A stretch of 64,000 nt of DNA from Sanguinoderma infundibulare (Eukaryota; Basidiomycota; Agaricomycetes; Polyporales; Polyporaceae). Location: assembly GCA_032821775.1 (NCBI GenBank), contig JAVLRN010000005.1, forward strand, positions 992,001 to 1,056,000, given 5' to 3'. Below, one piece after another: positions 1 to 12,999 of this stretch. The translations under genes and the position numbers were made by a program. Numbering within the stretch: the stretch's first letter is position 1; every line of letters starts with the position of its first letter. The notes beneath the pieces are model-generated. The model did not search any database. It saw nothing but the letters and a program-made list of their open reading frames with translations, and was not told the DNA's origin.

Positions 1-2989
1 GGGGGCGCGCGAACCTGCATCTGGATCTCAGGCTCTATCGTCGAAGGTTGCCCGCGCGCCCACAAGCTCCACAACAACGTCCGCCCCCAGGTCGCCGCGG
101 ACGCTTCGCCGATGGGATCGCGCGTCCCGGTTCTGCGACGTGCCGATCAGGTCCTTCGGGTCAGGTCAGGTCAGTCAGGTCAGGTCAATTCGTCCTTCGG
201 GCCTGAGAGGCCTGGGTCCGTGTCCGTGGCCATCGAGAGTCCAGACGGCCAGGCCGCCCGCGGCGTTCCTGGAGAAGAGACCCAATCAGCCCAATGCTGG
301 CATGGGGCAGCTGCCCGTCCGCAGCTTCTGGTCCGAGTCGTGACTGCGACCCCGCGTTCGACCCTGACGGTCGAGCGACGTGGGAGCGGAGGCTTCGGAT
401 TTTGTGCGAACACCCCGTCCTGTAGGGCGACAGGTACGCAGAGGTACGGCCAGCCTACCTCGTCCACGTCGAACGTTGATCGAGGACAGTGGACACCATA
501 CTTACAGCCCCGAGTCGAGGACGTTGGTCGAGGCGGACGGTTCTGCGCGCCTGACATCAACGCTTGGCGTGACATGTCGTAACGATCACGTGTATGTCAC
601 ACAAGACGTTGTGGCCAACTTTCGCCGGACTTCAAGTTGAAGCCGCGGTTCTACGACTTTTCGAGGTCTGCACGTCTGTTAGTTTGAATGGCTGCACGAA
701 ATTTGATGTTGCGTTTCTCTGACAGCAAGCGCACGTTCGCGGTTCCAGTCATCACGCTCTTCCAGGATTCTGGAAAGACTGCCAGAAGGTCGCGTCCGGG
801 CCCCCCGCCTGCGGACTTGGGCTTTGAAAGTCATGGCAGTCTTTTGGAGACTGAGCATCCAACCAGCGCACCTTGCATTCTGACGCGTATCGAGATTTGT
901 ACGGTGCATGAAAATCTTTCACCGATAAGTACGTCCTTATTTTTCTTCAACCGATTCTACGTGCCGTGTGGACCCCGCTCCTTATACCAATCACCTCACT
1001 GAAGCCGTCTGATTTGTAGATTGAACCCAACGCTGCTTCAAGCGCTACCATTCTGACAACGTTATCGCCGTGGATCGCGCGCCTGCGCTCTTTCCCAAGC
1101 GCATTTCAGATGAAACAGCAGCTTCGAAACTCTATCGTCGCCCGCCACCCCCCCTGACGATCCAATTATGACCGAAATCATACCGGACCGACGCGCTCTT
1201 TTCGACTTGGAACTCTCAACTTCTTGCAAGCCTCCAGGACGCTTCTCGAGCCTACGGGGCTAGTTCAGGGACGACGCGGAGGTCTATCGCCTTCTCGTTC
1301 CTGCGTTCCTGGTCGCCACTCCACGAGGGGTGGAACGTTGTGGCTGCCTTGGCCCACGTTGGTCCACGCTTTCCCCCACGAAGTCTCTCGTGACGGTCAG
1401 TTAAATTCGCAGGCTTCCAGCCTCACGGAAGCCTTAGTAAAGAGGAGTCCTCGGTTAGCGGGCTATACTGCAAGCGGGACCGTACTCGGACTTATGGCGG
1501 CGCGGGTTCGTGTTTCAGGAATGGATGGCGACCACGGGGAGTGGATTGGAAGACGGAAGGTCGGCGCGTGTGATCTGCAGGGCGTCGAAGGCGGCGGTGG
1601 ATACTTGGCTCATGCAGGCATCACGCAAGCGGCGACAAGCGGCGGGGAAGCCGTCAAAACGGCGACGGCGGCCTCCAAAGTGCTGCGACGGGGGCTCGCT
1701 GCGGTGTCAATTGGTGTGGCACGCGCGTACGGATGCATGATAATCATGACGCACTGACGTAGATCGCACGGTGTGGCTGATGATTCTCGTGACGGGGGGC
1801 GGGCGTATCGCGCCAGGTCGCCCCCTCCGGCGATGGGCGAGCTAGGTATAAGTACTACGAGGCAATATGACAGCCTTCCCACCGGTCAGTAACGGATGTT
1901 GATGTCCGGACAGGCCGTGGGCTGTAGGCTGTCACGTTGCCGCGATGGATCGTGCGTTTCAGGCCGAGGTGGGTGCCGTTTGATCCCACCATTTGGCCAC
2001 GGTGGGATAGCGTAGTGGCGTCGGGTGCTGTGCTCCGCGTGCGGGGCTTACACTCATTAATATAATTGACGTAGGGGCGCGGGGGCGGAGGTTTCGCAGG
2101 TTCCCTGCGCGGAGATCGTTGGATGCCTGCGTGGAAGCGGCACCCACTTTGGCAGCACCAGTGGGACTGGGCGCTGATGGGAACCACACTTTGTGAGTAG
2201 TTGCAATTGGGCGGTGAGAGAGGTCCTGAGATCTGATAGGTCCAATCAAGCAATAGGGTCCTCAGTAGGATTGCGACATTGACAACCTCCGGAGCCGGTG
2301 GCGGATAGCTAGGCAGATGGACGATGGAGGAGATGCATGTGGGCGGTGGGACACCGGAGCGATGATGCGGACGGAGGGTTTGGGATGGCGGCGGTGTTGA
2401 CGTTGAGAGGTGGTGGTTGCTGTAGACAAGCAGATGGCTCATGAAAGTGCGGATCTCGATGGCGTCTTCCGTCGAGTTCGTCCGCACTTTGTCCACCTCG
2501 AAGACGGGCGATCTACGAGTGCGATTGGCTGCAGGGGCGAGAGAGCTAGACCGTGGCGGGGAAACGGATCTTGGAACCGCCCCGAGCTCCCACCGTCGGC
2601 TGCAGTTGGCAATGTGATTGTAGCTCTATCTGCACTCTAGCTTTCTTCCATGTTCTCTGCTACTGCGCGTCCAACGCGTCCATGCGTGTGCTGCTGAGGG
2701 TACGAGAGCGTACATGACGACGCGGGGGTTGCGGGGGAGAATGGAGGCGAGGAAGGCACGTGGAGGGGTTGTCGTGCGCTTGGGAGTCGCGGCGGTTGTT
2801 GTCGTGTTGAGATCATGCGCAAAGTCGGACTCGGCTGGTAGTGCTAGCACTACTAGTACAATCTACTCTACGCTAATTCTGCTCCCTAATCTTTCCTTCT
2901 CTCTTCCCGTCCTTCGGCTCGACGCTCCTTCATCCTAGTCCTCTCCCTCCCCGGCCTTCTCTGGCTATCCCAGCCGTCACGCTCGTTTA
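1..2989. other. Intergenic / no supportable gene
   Basis: Six-frame reading gives only short ORFs without recognisable motifs, codon bias or plausible splice continuations. The longest are about 1224-1757 (+) and 1855-2496 (-). The stretch contains a short GGTCA tandem repeat near 159-187 and otherwise mixed-composition DNA. Its right end is the 5' flank of the LIM gene, with a pyrimidine-rich tract (about 2880-2985) just before the start codon, typical of basidiomycete promoters. It could hold a decayed mobile element or the end of a gene lying to the left, but nothing seen here supports either. Confidence 0.6.
159..187. repeat. Short tandem GGTCA repeat
   Basis: Five to six imperfect copies of the pentamer GGTCA lie in tandem, interrupted once by a 4-base unit. 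It is too short to be more than a microsatellite. A two-copy version of the same unit occurs near 8158-8172. Confidence 0.7.
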
Positions 2990-5900
2990 ATGGCCCAACT
3001 CGTCGCTCCCGCCCCTGGCTCGGAGCGCATCTCCCAGATCCTCCCGACCGTCAAGTGTTCCACCTGCCACCAGCCTGTCCGCATCTCCGAGCTTGGGGAC
3101 CATGTCTGCGCACCCCTTCCTCCCGTGCCCCAGCTCCCGGCCTTCAAACCGCCACAGTCTCCCCGTTCCGTGGCAGCACTCCTTCCCACAAAACTCCAAA
3201 ACCTTGTCAACACTCCTCCATCACTACAGAGCCCGCCACGGTCGTCATCCATATCCCAGAGTCCGGCACGCCAGAAGAGTCCTGCACCGCGCCAGAAAAG
3301 TCCTGCCCCGCCGTCTACCCCGCGTGCCCGCGTCCTGTCATCAGCCTCGTCCTTGAGCACCAGGAGCTCAGACAGCAGGCCGGACCGCGTCCGAAGTCCT
3401 CCCGCGAGGTCCACCGGCCGACCGAGTTTTGACCAGGTATCGTATCCTTCCAGTTCTGGTCCCTCCCTCACCAACGCACGCGGCCCCCCTTCCACACCTG
3501 CTCTCCCCTCCGACCCCTTTGCCGCCAGTCCGATCGCCATCGAGAGGTCCACAACCCCTGGACGCGCCCACAACATACCCAACCCTGGACCTACCGCCCT
3601 TCGCGCTCGTGCCCCGTCCAATGCGAGCATGCGCCAACCAGCCTTTTCGAACGCACCTCCCATGCCCATCGATCCCCGAACTGTCCCAATGTCAGGTCCC
3701 ATGTCCCCGCCCAACGCTCGTCAACGAGCTCCCACCAACGTCAGCGTGAGGTCACCTCCCAACATGGCTCAAGACGTCATCTACTCTACCGACATGCGCG
3801 CGCGGACACCCGCCAATGATCCGGTACGCATGCGCGCCCCGTCTGCTGCGAGCATCCGTCCTTCCATGGATCAAGCCCGCCCTTCAATGGATCACCAAAT
3901 CCGCCGTCCTATGGACCAGATGCGGAGGCCTTCAACGGATTCGCAGCGCCCACCATTTACAGGTGGGCCGCTACCGCCTGCTCGCACTCCTCCTCCACGT
4001 GCTACTCCTACCCCCGCTCCGGAGCCGGACACCAAGACTGGCGGAGAAGCAGGCATGGCCGGCGTTGGGAGGCGTGGGTTCGCGGCTGTTGCTAGGGCTG
4101 CTCTGTTTACATCCCAGATGGGTCCCCCGACCACAGATCCTATGCAGCCGAACCAGGGCATGGACGGCAGAAGAGCGAATGCGCCCAGATTACTGGATAT
4201 TGCTTCCGCCACAAGATATCGTACGTCCGTCCAATCTTCAGACGTTCGTCACCATCAGCCTGACGTACATGAAAGCAGCTACTACCCCACCGCTCTCTCC
4301 CGGATCTGGAACGGCGTCTCTATCACCCCACTCTCCTTATTCACAGAAGTCGCCTGTGCTCGGCAGGCCGCAAGGCGAGCCTACTTCCCTAAATTCCAGG
4401 ATGATGTCTCCCAACCTTACTCCGACAACACCAGCAGCCGCAATTGCCTCATCTCCTACTAGCCCCATCCTTCGGGACCGAGTCGTGTCCCCACACCAGG
4501 AACCGTCCAAGGTTCCTCCCGCAGAAGCGCCTCCGACACCTCGCCTCCCGTTCTTCGAGAAGTTCAAGAATAAGCTCCCAACCTTGGATACAGAGAAGAA
4601 CCAGAACTCCGTGGTGCCTTCCCCGGCATCCCCGACGGGTTCTGATGATAGCTATGGTGGCCTTGCCTATGCGAATTCGGACGATGACGACGAGCCGTTG
4701 GATATTCCCTTACGCGCGAGCCCGCAGCCTCTCATTACCCCAGCGCCCGCAGCAGAATCCAAGATTCTTCCCCCTGCGCCGCCTGCTAAAGAGCCCAGAG
4801 TCCGGTTCCCTTCTATGACAGAGTCGCGGTACTCATCTTCTTCATCTTCCACCGCCCAGTCGCCCGTTATGCCCTTGCGTACCCTCTCGTCCTCAACAGC
4901 CGCTTCGTCCTACACCCAACGCACGGTGTCCAAGTCGACCGGAGCCTTAGACCGTGCCATGGAGACTCTGCTCGAGGACAGCACTGCGTCGTCGACGTCG
5001 TCGAGTTCCCCGCGCGTGCTCGTCGAGAGCTCGCGGGAGCGGGAGCGGGACAGCGTGACGAAGTCGCCGAAGTTCCCGATGCGCTCGCACACGAGCCCGA
5101 CACTGCCTTCGAATCGACTGGCGCACGACCACCGGGCAGACGTCAATGGAAAGGCACGGAGCGCATCGACGTCGAAGCGGCCACGGACGAAGACCTGCGT
5201 GCGGTGCGAGAAGCAGATCGAGGACGGGCGGTGGATCCAGGTCGAGGGCGGGAGGGTGCTCTGCGACAAGTGCTGGAAGAACATGTATCTGCCGAAGGTG
5301 CGTCCTCGTCTACGCTCTGTGCCCGTCGGCCCCTTAAGAGCGTCGGCCCCACGGGCGCTCCGGTGTGTCTGGGTCGCGAGGGGGGCGGACATGGGGTGAG
5401 GTTGCGCACCGACACTGATGGACGCTCATCTCGCTTGCAGTGCCGGCGATGTAACAAAACGATTGAAAAGCAGGCCGTGTCGTCATCGGACGGCCAGCTG
5501 AAGGGCAAGTGGCACCGAGAGTGCTTCAGTTGCTTCACCTGTCAGGTACGCCAATCGTCGTCGACGCGAATGCTCCACGACATTTCGACAGCGCACTGAC
5601 GCCGCCGCTCTCTCCATAGAAACCGTTTCCGGATAGGAGCTTCTACGTCCACGACGGGAAGCCGTATTGCGCGTACCATTACCACGAAGAGAACAACTCG
5701 CTCTGCGCCGCGGCGCGGTGTGGCCAGCCGATCGAGGGCCCTTGTGCGGTCTCGCACGCGGGGGACCGCTATCATCCCGAACACTTCTTGTGCGAATATC
5801 GCGGGTGCAAGGAGCGGCTGGTCGAGTATTATGAGCTGGACGGGCGCATGCTCTGCGAGAGGCACGTCCAGAAGGCGATGCGCGAGCAAGACGAGGACGA

Positions 5901-6015
5901 CGAGGACTACGACGACGCGTACGATGCGTTTGGCGCTGCGGGCAACAGGAACACGATGGCGATGAAGCGCGTGACGAGGTTTATTGACCTCGACGCGCTA
6001 GGGAAGACCCTATAG
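2990..6015 (+). CDS. LIM-domain protein, paxillin/Pxl1-like
   Basis: Exons 2990-4220, 4279-5297, 5441-5545 and 5620-6015 join in phase to about 916 residues. The first roughly 730 residues are Ser/Pro-rich and disordered, after an N-terminal CxxC...H...C zinc-like knuckle (KCSTCHQPV). The C-terminus carries cysteine/histidine pairs of LIM type: a half-module CVRCEKQ...LCDKCW, then CRRCNK...WHRECFSCFTC...YCAYHYH and CGQPI...YHPEHFLCEY...MLCERH. Long disordered N-termini with C-terminal LIM modules are the architecture of fungal paxillin-like Pxl1, which links Rho signalling and the cytokinetic ring. The ring/actin role here is inferred from family, not shown. LIM domains bind protein partners, so no catalytic residues are expected. 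The start is the first ATG of the open frame after a pyrimidine-rich leader. A 13-G run follows shortly after the stop. Confidence 0.85.
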
Positions 6016-6722
6016 TCGTTCCTCGAAGTAAGGAAGGGGGGGGGGGGGTTTGGTTAAACGGTCGTCGTGACGGATGGACAGGCGGACGTCGGACGTGGTT
6101 TATCTTTATATGTGCGTGCATCTGGATTCTGCGAACTCTTGGGGCCTGAGCTGTACATTTTTTCTACTTCTCCTTCCTCGTCTATACGCCCCTGCACCTC
6201 TCCTCTATCCGCATCGCTATCCTTTGTCTGATACCTTTTCTCTTACCCTGACGTTGACGACCTCGCATGTCGGTTTGGAATGATCGGACCGAGCACACTT
6301 GTGTACCTTTCCTCGTCATTGATTTTGTCGCCCACACTCTCCCCGTTACACGATATCCTCATTCGATCCAACAAGCATCTAATCCTTATTGTGCACCTAG
6401 GACATCTCCAGCATCTCTGTCACCTCTCATCTCTCTCTGTCGTCATCTCTCCATCCTACGTCTCGTTTCCTCTGGTTTTCCCTTCTTGCTCGAATACCTC
6501 ACGGATGGGTTTCCTATCGCCGTTCGTTGTATGTAGAAGACTTCCTTCCTCTCCCATCTTGGCGTGGCTTCGTAACAAGCCACAGTCGTCCCCGACTAAT
6601 GTCATGAAACGGAATTCACACAACTTGATGTGGCGAGGGGCGAACGTTCCTTAGAATGTCGCTCGTCTATAATACACACATTATACACCACCGTTGATCC
6701 CACCCGCTGTCCCTCTAACGCA
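6016..6722. other. Convergent intergenic region
   Basis: This lies between the stop of the LIM gene and the stop of the adenylyltransferase on the other strand, so it should contain both 3' UTRs. Apart from a G13 homopolymer at about 6036-6048 and CT-rich tracts, I see nothing. Confidence 0.6.
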
Positions 6723-8107
6723 CTAACTCGCGGAGTCCTGTTCTGGGGCGCTATTGGATTGCTGCTTCTTGACAATCCACTCGCGGATGTACGTGCTGCT
6801 CATCTTCGCTGTCCGGAGCACGGCCGCGTCCTCCGAGTCCACGCTGGCTTCCGTCGCGGAGATGACGTCGATGGTGAAGACGCGGAGAGGCTGCAAAGAC
6901 ATCTCTTCCCGCTTCTTCGCAACTAGATCGGTGCGCGTGTCTTAGCGGGCGGGCACGGAATAAAAGAAAACAGTCGCGCAGGAAGACGTACTGGAGGCGG
7001 CGCCGGAAAGCGTCTCCTTGCTCACGACGAGGGCCTGGATGTTCGGGTCCCAGCCCGTCGGTCCGGCGACGTCGCTCAGCGGGGTGAGGAAGTAGTCGAG
7101 CCCGGACTTGAAGAGCTCGAGGAACGCCCGCGTCCTATCCATCCGGACGGGCAGGGGCTCCAGGACGTCCTTCCACAGCTTCTTGCCGAGCAACGAGTCG
7201 TCTGGAGAGCATATATGCGGTCATTATTTCATTATTTCTTCGGAGAGCGTGTGCAGTATGAGAGGGACGGACGTACCCGTGACGCCAACGACGAGCTTGT
7301 CCTTGGCGATCCACGCCCCCATGCTCAGCAGGATCTTGTGGCCCGCGTGCAGGTGGTCGAACGTCCCGCCGAGCGCGGCGACGGGGCACGGCGGCGGCGG
7401 CGAGGACGGCTCGACGGCGGGAGGGGCGGGCGCGTGCGCGTGCAGGGGGTGGTCGTCCGGCTCGACGGCGATGATCTCCGACTTGCGTTCCGCGACAGCG
7501 GGGGGGAGGGGAGGGAAGGGTGTGCCATGCGGGGCGACTGCAGCAGTACATGCAACGACACCGGTTTCAGTACGACGACCGCCGTCGATCGACGACATGG
7601 GTGCGACGACCCCACACAGCGGACGCGAAAGCAAAACGCACCTGAGAATATGCGCCCCGCGCCGCGCACGATGTCCTCCAGGGACGCGTCGGAGTCGGCG
7701 TTCGAGTGCGGGGCGCGGGTGGTGGTGCCCTTGAGGAGGACGTCGACGCCGAGCAAGACCCGGTCAAGGTCCTGCGCGACCTTCGTCGCCTGGACGTACA
7801 CGAACGTCAGCAGCCGCTGCACGTCGTCAAAGTGCGCCGTGCGCGAGATGCCCGGCGAGTCCCAGCCTCTTCTCTCCGAGTCGGTCTCGGCTTGGGTTTG
7901 GGTGTGGGCTTCATCCTGAGCATCTGACGTATCCGGCGGAGGGTTGAAGAGCGGAGAGAGGACGACGACCTGGACGGCGTCGGTGGTCGTTCTCGCCGCG
8001 GTCGAGACGGCGGTCGCGAGGAAGTGGGGGGAGTCGTGCAGGTCGTGGACGGTCGTGAGCACGACGGCGCGCTTGACGTCTTCGAGGGTGAACGCTACGG
8101 CGGGCAT
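6723..8107 (-). CDS. CAB4: Pantetheine-phosphate adenylyltransferase (CAB4-like)
   Basis: Exons, in order of transcription, are 8107-7642, 7537-7277, 7201-6992 and 6922-6723; phases close to 378 residues. The enzyme transfers AMP from ATP to 4'-phosphopantetheine, the fourth step of coenzyme A synthesis, in the cytosol. The diagnostic nucleotidyltransferase motif ALGGTFDHLHAGHK (the T/HxGH ATP site) starts exon 2's C-terminal part, followed by LVVGVTDDSLLGKK across the second splice and by MSSTYIREW near the C-terminus, all typical of eukaryotic CAB4/PPAT domains. The N-terminal roughly 155 residues are a poorly conserved ext ension common in fungal CAB4. An in-frame upstream ATG at 8152 would add 15 residues; I chose 8107 because the sequence that follows (MPAVAFTLEDVK) is the hydrophobic start of the folded part. 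Confidence 0.9.
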
Positions 8108-8624
8108 GGTGAACGGCTTTTCCGAACGAGTGCCGGTCTCCGACGTACGCAACCCTCGCAGGTCAGGTCAGGGGACGCTGGAAGGCATTCTCAGCACAAA
8201 ACGAAGGGACGGTTGGATGAATTCCTGGTACGATTGCGCCATGGCGAAATGATGGTTCGAGGGCAATTGACCGGTAATACCAGTGAGAACGTTTCGATGA
8301 ATCAACGTACGTGCTGCGTGATAACCGCCTCTGTGTTGTGCATCAGGACAGAGCGAGGAACATCTGTATGATATTCAGGAATGGTATACACGAGTATTAA
8401 CGTACTCAGAGCTAGCAGATAGCAATAAGTCAGCATCATGAGGGTGTCGTAAAGTGTCCGGGAGTGTGCAGAGTATGTGCATGCAGACAGTGTGGTCAAA
8501 TGAAACTGGAAACACAGATATTGAATCATAACACCTCCTTGCCATCTGAGTGAGCAAGCTACAAACGTCCAATGAGTCCAACAGCAACCGAACCGTAACA
8601 AGAGGAGCAAGCGTGTGGTAGGGG
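8108..8624. other. Intergenic region
   Basis: Upstream flank of the adenylyltransferase and downstream flank of the four-TM protein gene. Only short shadow ORFs are present. No convincing TATA box or repeat apart from two GGTCA-type units near 8158-8172. Confidence 0.5.
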
Positions 8625-10442
8625 CTATGTCCGCGTGCGAGGAGATGCGCGACTGGCATGTAGGTCCTTCACGTCGAAGAATATGCTGAGACCGAACAGG
8701 AGACATAGCAAGCACGCGGCAGCTGTGCCGAGGTTATACGCATCACACCTGCAAGGGTGAAAGAGCTGCATTAGCCTCAAAAACGTAAGAAGCGAGCGAG
8801 CACAACTCACCATCCAAGGTAGCCACCGACTGGACATCGCTTCCCCAGCAGAATCAACACAAACACCGCCCCCCACACAAGCATCAGGACGGCGTCCACG
8901 GTGACGCCCCACTTGAGGATCTTCCTCGCCCTCTTCCACTGCTCCTCCAACGCCAATCCAGCGAATATGCTTCTCCTCCTCGGGTGACCCCTTCTTCGTG
9001 CTGCACTCGAGGCACCAGAGTACGAGCCAGGGACCGCGGAAGACCCGTCGTCTTCTTCATCCTCCTCTTCGTCATGTCCACGTTCCGCGTCACGTCCAAA
9101 CATTGTGGGATCGACGATAAGATTAACTTGGACGCCGCCGTCTGGAGGACCTTTGCCTTTCTTGCCTTTCTTCTTCGGTTTCTGGCCGGGGAACCCGCCG
9201 ACAGGGAGAACCATCATACCAGCAGGTCCCCCCGTGAAGGGCGTCTCTTTGGGTTTGCGAGCACCGCAACAGCAGGGGTAGATGAGGAAGAAGACTGTAC
9301 AGCCGAACAATGTGAGGAAGGAAAAAATGTAGAGGACGTATGCGGGTAGTTTTCCTGCTGGCGGGGCGGCAGGAGAAGGCTTGATGAGCTGAAAATACAT
9401 CAACATTCAGTGGTCAACCGCTGAAACGGACATGACCACGATGGAAACATACCAGGCCGGAGTAAATGGAAGAGATTGCAGCGGTTAGTGCAAGGAAGAC
9501 CTGGAGGCAGCGCACCGCCAGCCTCTTCTTCGGCCCCTCGGTGATCAACCTTCCCTGGGTGTCTACACTCCCAACGGTCCGTTCAGGCTCAACATCTTTT
9601 GCTGCATTCTTGCCGAATTCGCGCTCGAGCATGCGCATCCGCTCCTCCTTGATCTCGGGGTCAACGGGACGCTCATCGGGGTCTGCACTCCATGGGACGA
9701 GGTTGTGATCTCGCGAGGAGTGCGAGTGGTGGCCATAGGAAGAACCATAGGGATACGAAGGCGGGGGAGAAGGGTAGTATGGGTCCGAGAAAGGGTCCTT
9801 GTCGAGAGTGTAACTTGGATCGAACGGATTGCGTTTCGCGCCATCGTCACCAGGGTGGCCATGGGAAGAACTGGGGGGCGAGAAGGGGTTGGCGTGATTG
9901 CGAGCGTACCATCCCCGAGCGAAGGAGGGGAACTGGGCAATGTCGATCTCGGAATCCGGACTAGCAATCTGCGGGTCTTGTCGTGACCGGTTGCTACCTT
10001 GGGAGTGTCCGGGGTAGGAAGAGGGTGGGGGTAGCGAGAATGGGCGGCGCATGGGAGAGCGGTAGGACTGGGAGCTGGAGGCCGAAGCGGAAGTGAGGGA
10101 AGGTGGGCTGAGAGAATCCGCTCTTGATAGTGGTCGGTTCGATCGCGGAGACGGGGGATATGGGTCGTATGGTCGGAATGGAGGTTGTTGGGAACGATAG
10201 TTGCCATTGTTGCGATTGAGTGTTCTCGCATAGTCGGCGAGGTCGAGAGCTTCGACAGAGACCTCGGAAGGCTCACGACGCCGTTCTACCGCCCATTGGC
10301 CTACGGACTGGTAGGGATTCCGGTCATGTGTCCTGATGTCTGAGGATGCGGGCAGGGGGTCGTAGGGATCTGGAGACCAAGGGCGGCGGAAGCGGGATGG
10401 CGGTGGAGGAGACTCGAGCCAGTGGTCAGGATATGGGTTCAT
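8625..10442 (-). CDS. Unknown four-TM protein with long disordered N-terminus
   Basis: Exons 10442-9453, 9388-8811 and 8748-8625 give 563 residues. I do not recognise a family. The first 300 residues are rich in Pro, Ser, Tyr, Asp and Arg (repeated DPY, PSPP and SRP patterns) and end in a charged helix (EERMRMLEREFGK). The rest is a membrane domain with four hydrophobic segments: VFLALTAAISSIYSG; LYIFSFLTLFGCTVFFLIYP; VDAVLMLVWGAVFVLILLG; and TAAACLLCLLFGLSIFF. A CCCGARK cluster follows TM2 and a lysine-rich KPKKKGKKGKG loop separates the two pairs, so the loop is probably cytosolic. An upstream in-frame ATG at 10682 would extend the protein by 80 residues, but the TATA-like sequence at about 10685 overlaps it, so 10442 is preferred. 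It is divergent from ATG15 and may share a promoter. Confidence 0.75.
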
Positions 10443-10683
10443 AAGTGGTCGTGAAGTCGTGATCGGTCGTGAGTTCGTTACTGAGTGTGGCCAACGGGGT
10501 GTAGAGTGAGGCTGGCTGTAGTCACTGTCGATGCTGTGGACGTCGGCGTCGAGGAATCCCAAGCATCGAGCGGGTGAGAGACGAAGAGGAGATCGTCCGT
10601 GCTTGTGACCCGGTCCCCCACAGGGCCGCAGTCCCACGTTCTTCATTTCTTTCCCGTTTTTGGTCCGTAAGTGCCGCGACATG

Positions 10684-10697
10684 TTTATATATAGACT
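10684..10697 (+). promoter_or_regulatory. TATA-like element between divergent genes
   Basis: A TTTATATATAG string lies about 150 bases upstream of the ATG15 start and about 245 bases upstream of the start of the minus-strand four-TM gene. Its near symmetry means it could serve either direction. Position and sequence fit a core promoter; usage is inferred. Confidence 0.45.
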
Positions 10698-10843
10698 TAG
10701 CCCTAGCCAGCAGTTCCCGAAAAGTGATGGTGAGCTCGGGTAACACGCGTTGTGGACCTGATGTCCGCCACCACCGTCTGAGCCTATCTAAGTACTACAG
10801 CCGCCAGTCCTCCAACGTCTCTCATGTCTTCGTCTACTGCGCA

Positions 10844-12342
10844 ATGCGCATCCTAGCCTCCTTCCTGCTCCTTCTACCCTTCATACTGTCCTACAGTACT
10901 TCAGCTAGTGCTAGAGAAGCACCGCCGCGCACGCTGATCTCGTTCGAATCACACAATGAATACTCCGTTCGCTTCGAAGATGACCGTGACGAACTTCGTG
11001 ATCCCACCCAAGTCGCTTTCGACGTCTCCAGTGCCAGTCGTAGTCAGTCTTCGGGTACGGTGACATTGCAGGCCATTCCGACGACCGTCTACCGTCCTAG
11101 AGACGGCGCGGCGTTTCAGCATGCCCGTCTTCGATCGTTACGATCGCAAGAAAGCGAACCGATCGAGTGGGAACAGATTCAGCTCCTCGCTCCGGATGTC
11201 AAGGACAGGCACACCCTCTCCCAGCTCGCTCGTATGGCCGGCAATGCCTACGCGCTTCCGGGACGCCCGAACTACGAGATCGATCCCGCATGGAATACGG
11301 TACGTGTCTCGTCCTTGTTCGCTGTATTCTTTGCGCAATCTCCGTAGTCGCAAGGCTCATACAGAATTCGTGGGTGCAGAGCTTCCCGTTCGGCTGGGAG
11401 GACAAAGCAGACGGCTTCCGCGGCCACGTATTTGTCTCCCCAGACAACACGACCGTCGTACTCTCCATCAAAGGCACAACCCTGCAGGGCCCGACGTCCA
11501 GGAAGGACAAGTTCAATGACAACCAACTCTTCTCCTGCTGCTGTGCGCGCGTGGACATCACCTGGATATTTCGCCAGGTCTGCCATTGCTACGCACACCA
11601 TTGGCGGTGTGACAACACCTGCTTGACAAACGCACTCGTTCAAGACAGTCTGTTTTATAACGTCGGAGTGGTGCGTTAAGAAGGATCGTGCGCAACAACC
11701 TATTCGCTGATGTTTCCTCGCAGGGCCTCGTCAACAACTTGACCGCCCTCTATCCCAAGGCCAATATCTGGCTTGTCGGTCACTCACTTGGTGGTTCTCT
11801 CGCCTCCCTTTTAGGCACGACCTTCGGGCTTCCTGCTGTCGCCTTCGAGGCTCCTGGCGAACGTCTTGCAGCAAAACGCCTCCATCTTCCTCTACCTCCC
11901 CCACCGCCTAACGATACCTCGGCATCGTCTTCGGTGTATGGACGCGCCCCCGTTACCCACGTATACCACAATGCCGACCCCATTCCACAAGGCGCATGCA
12001 CGGGCGTAGCTTCACCTTGCGCACAAGCTGGCTATGCGCTCGAGACAAGATGTCATCTCGGCAAGTCAATCATCTACGACTCGGTCGGCAAGCTCGGGTG
12101 GCGGGTTGACGTTCGAAAGCATGTCATCAAGGAGGTCATCACGCACGTCATTGAGGCAGAGCCGAAGGGAGGGTGGGATGACGACGGCAGAGATGTCCCA
12201 GCCGCGACGATAGATGAGGATTGCGTAGTGAGTATGGTTTTTTGTCGTACGCTGCTTAGCAGGCTGATGGCATCGTTTACAGGACTGCTTCAAGTGGGAG
12301 TTCGGAGAGTTTAAGCATAGAGCTGGCGACGACGAAGATTGA
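10844..12342 (+). CDS. ATG15: Autophagy-related lipase ATG15
   Basis: Exons 10844-11299, 11365-11670, 11724-12227 and 12283-12342 give 441 residues. ATG15 is the vacuolar phospholipase that dissolves autophagic bodies and multivesicular-body vesicles after delivery through the MVB route. An N-terminal signal anchor (LASFLLLLPFILSY) is followed by the ATG15 block ARMAGNAYALPG, the SIKGTTLQGP oxyanion-side motif, a cysteine cluster LFSCCCARVD, and the nucleophile elbow VGHSLGGSLASLLG with the catalytic Ser. A second cysteine-rich region (RCDNTCLT), DPIPQGACTG with the acid-side Asp, and RCHLGKSIIYD follow. The C-terminal DCFKWEFGEF tail is carried by the last small exon, and all three introns are 53-65 bases. 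Length is normal for the family. The C-terminus stops soon after the DCFKWEFG signature. Confidence 0.95.
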
Positions 12343-12999
12343 AGGTTTGGCAAGTATTTGCCAAGCAGGATTGTACAACAACGCAAGATGTGAGCTACAC
12401 CACGAGATGTAGATATGTCATGCCCCACTTGCCTACATACACACTATGTATCAATGCTCCCTCAATCTGTCCACTTCTAGCGTTGATGTTCCCTCTAGCT
12501 GAGTCGAACCTCATCTTGGGCCAACTTCGTCTGACCTTACATTCTATGCCGGCCAGAAGCCTGTGGTCGGGCGGGAGGTTGAGAAGGAAGCCTGTTTTCC
12601 GGATGGCCGCCGAGGTTGTGGAAAAGAGCTGCCCCTCTAGGCGTGGTGCTTGGCGTCGGACACGCCCTTGGCGGCAGGATTAGACGGCTGGTGATTCAGA
12701 CTGAGGACGAGGACGGTCGGCGAAGGCTTCGAGCTCCGATAGACATTACGGGGTATCGCAAGAGCTCATGTATCGTTTCTGACAGTGTCCATCCCCAAGA
12801 TATTGCTCTTGTCTTGAGGGTGGCGCATTCATTAGGATACTGTCGGCCTCCTCACCAAGACCTACGAACGCGGATTCCGGCGACTCGGGAATGAGAGCAT
12901 TGCCAACTTCAGACCAAAACCATTGACCAGCGTTGGGTTGGCGGCAAGTTAGTACTACGTCATCGTGTACTCGATCATCCGAGAGACGTGAAGGTTGGC

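Noticed and set aside
1224..2496. ORFs of 177 and 213 codons on opposite strands
   Set aside because: Low-complexity or unfamiliar composition, no motifs, no splice continuation, and overlap with antisense ORFs; likely chance openings in GC-rich DNA.
8302..8620. Additional exon of the minus-strand four-TM protein
   Set aside because: The last exon already ends at a stop (8625) directly after TM4; downstream hydrophobic frames have no splice link.
12490..12530. tRNA-like B box (GGTTCGA on the minus strand)
   Set aside because: No matching A box, no acceptor stem and an imperfect T-stem; not a tRNA.
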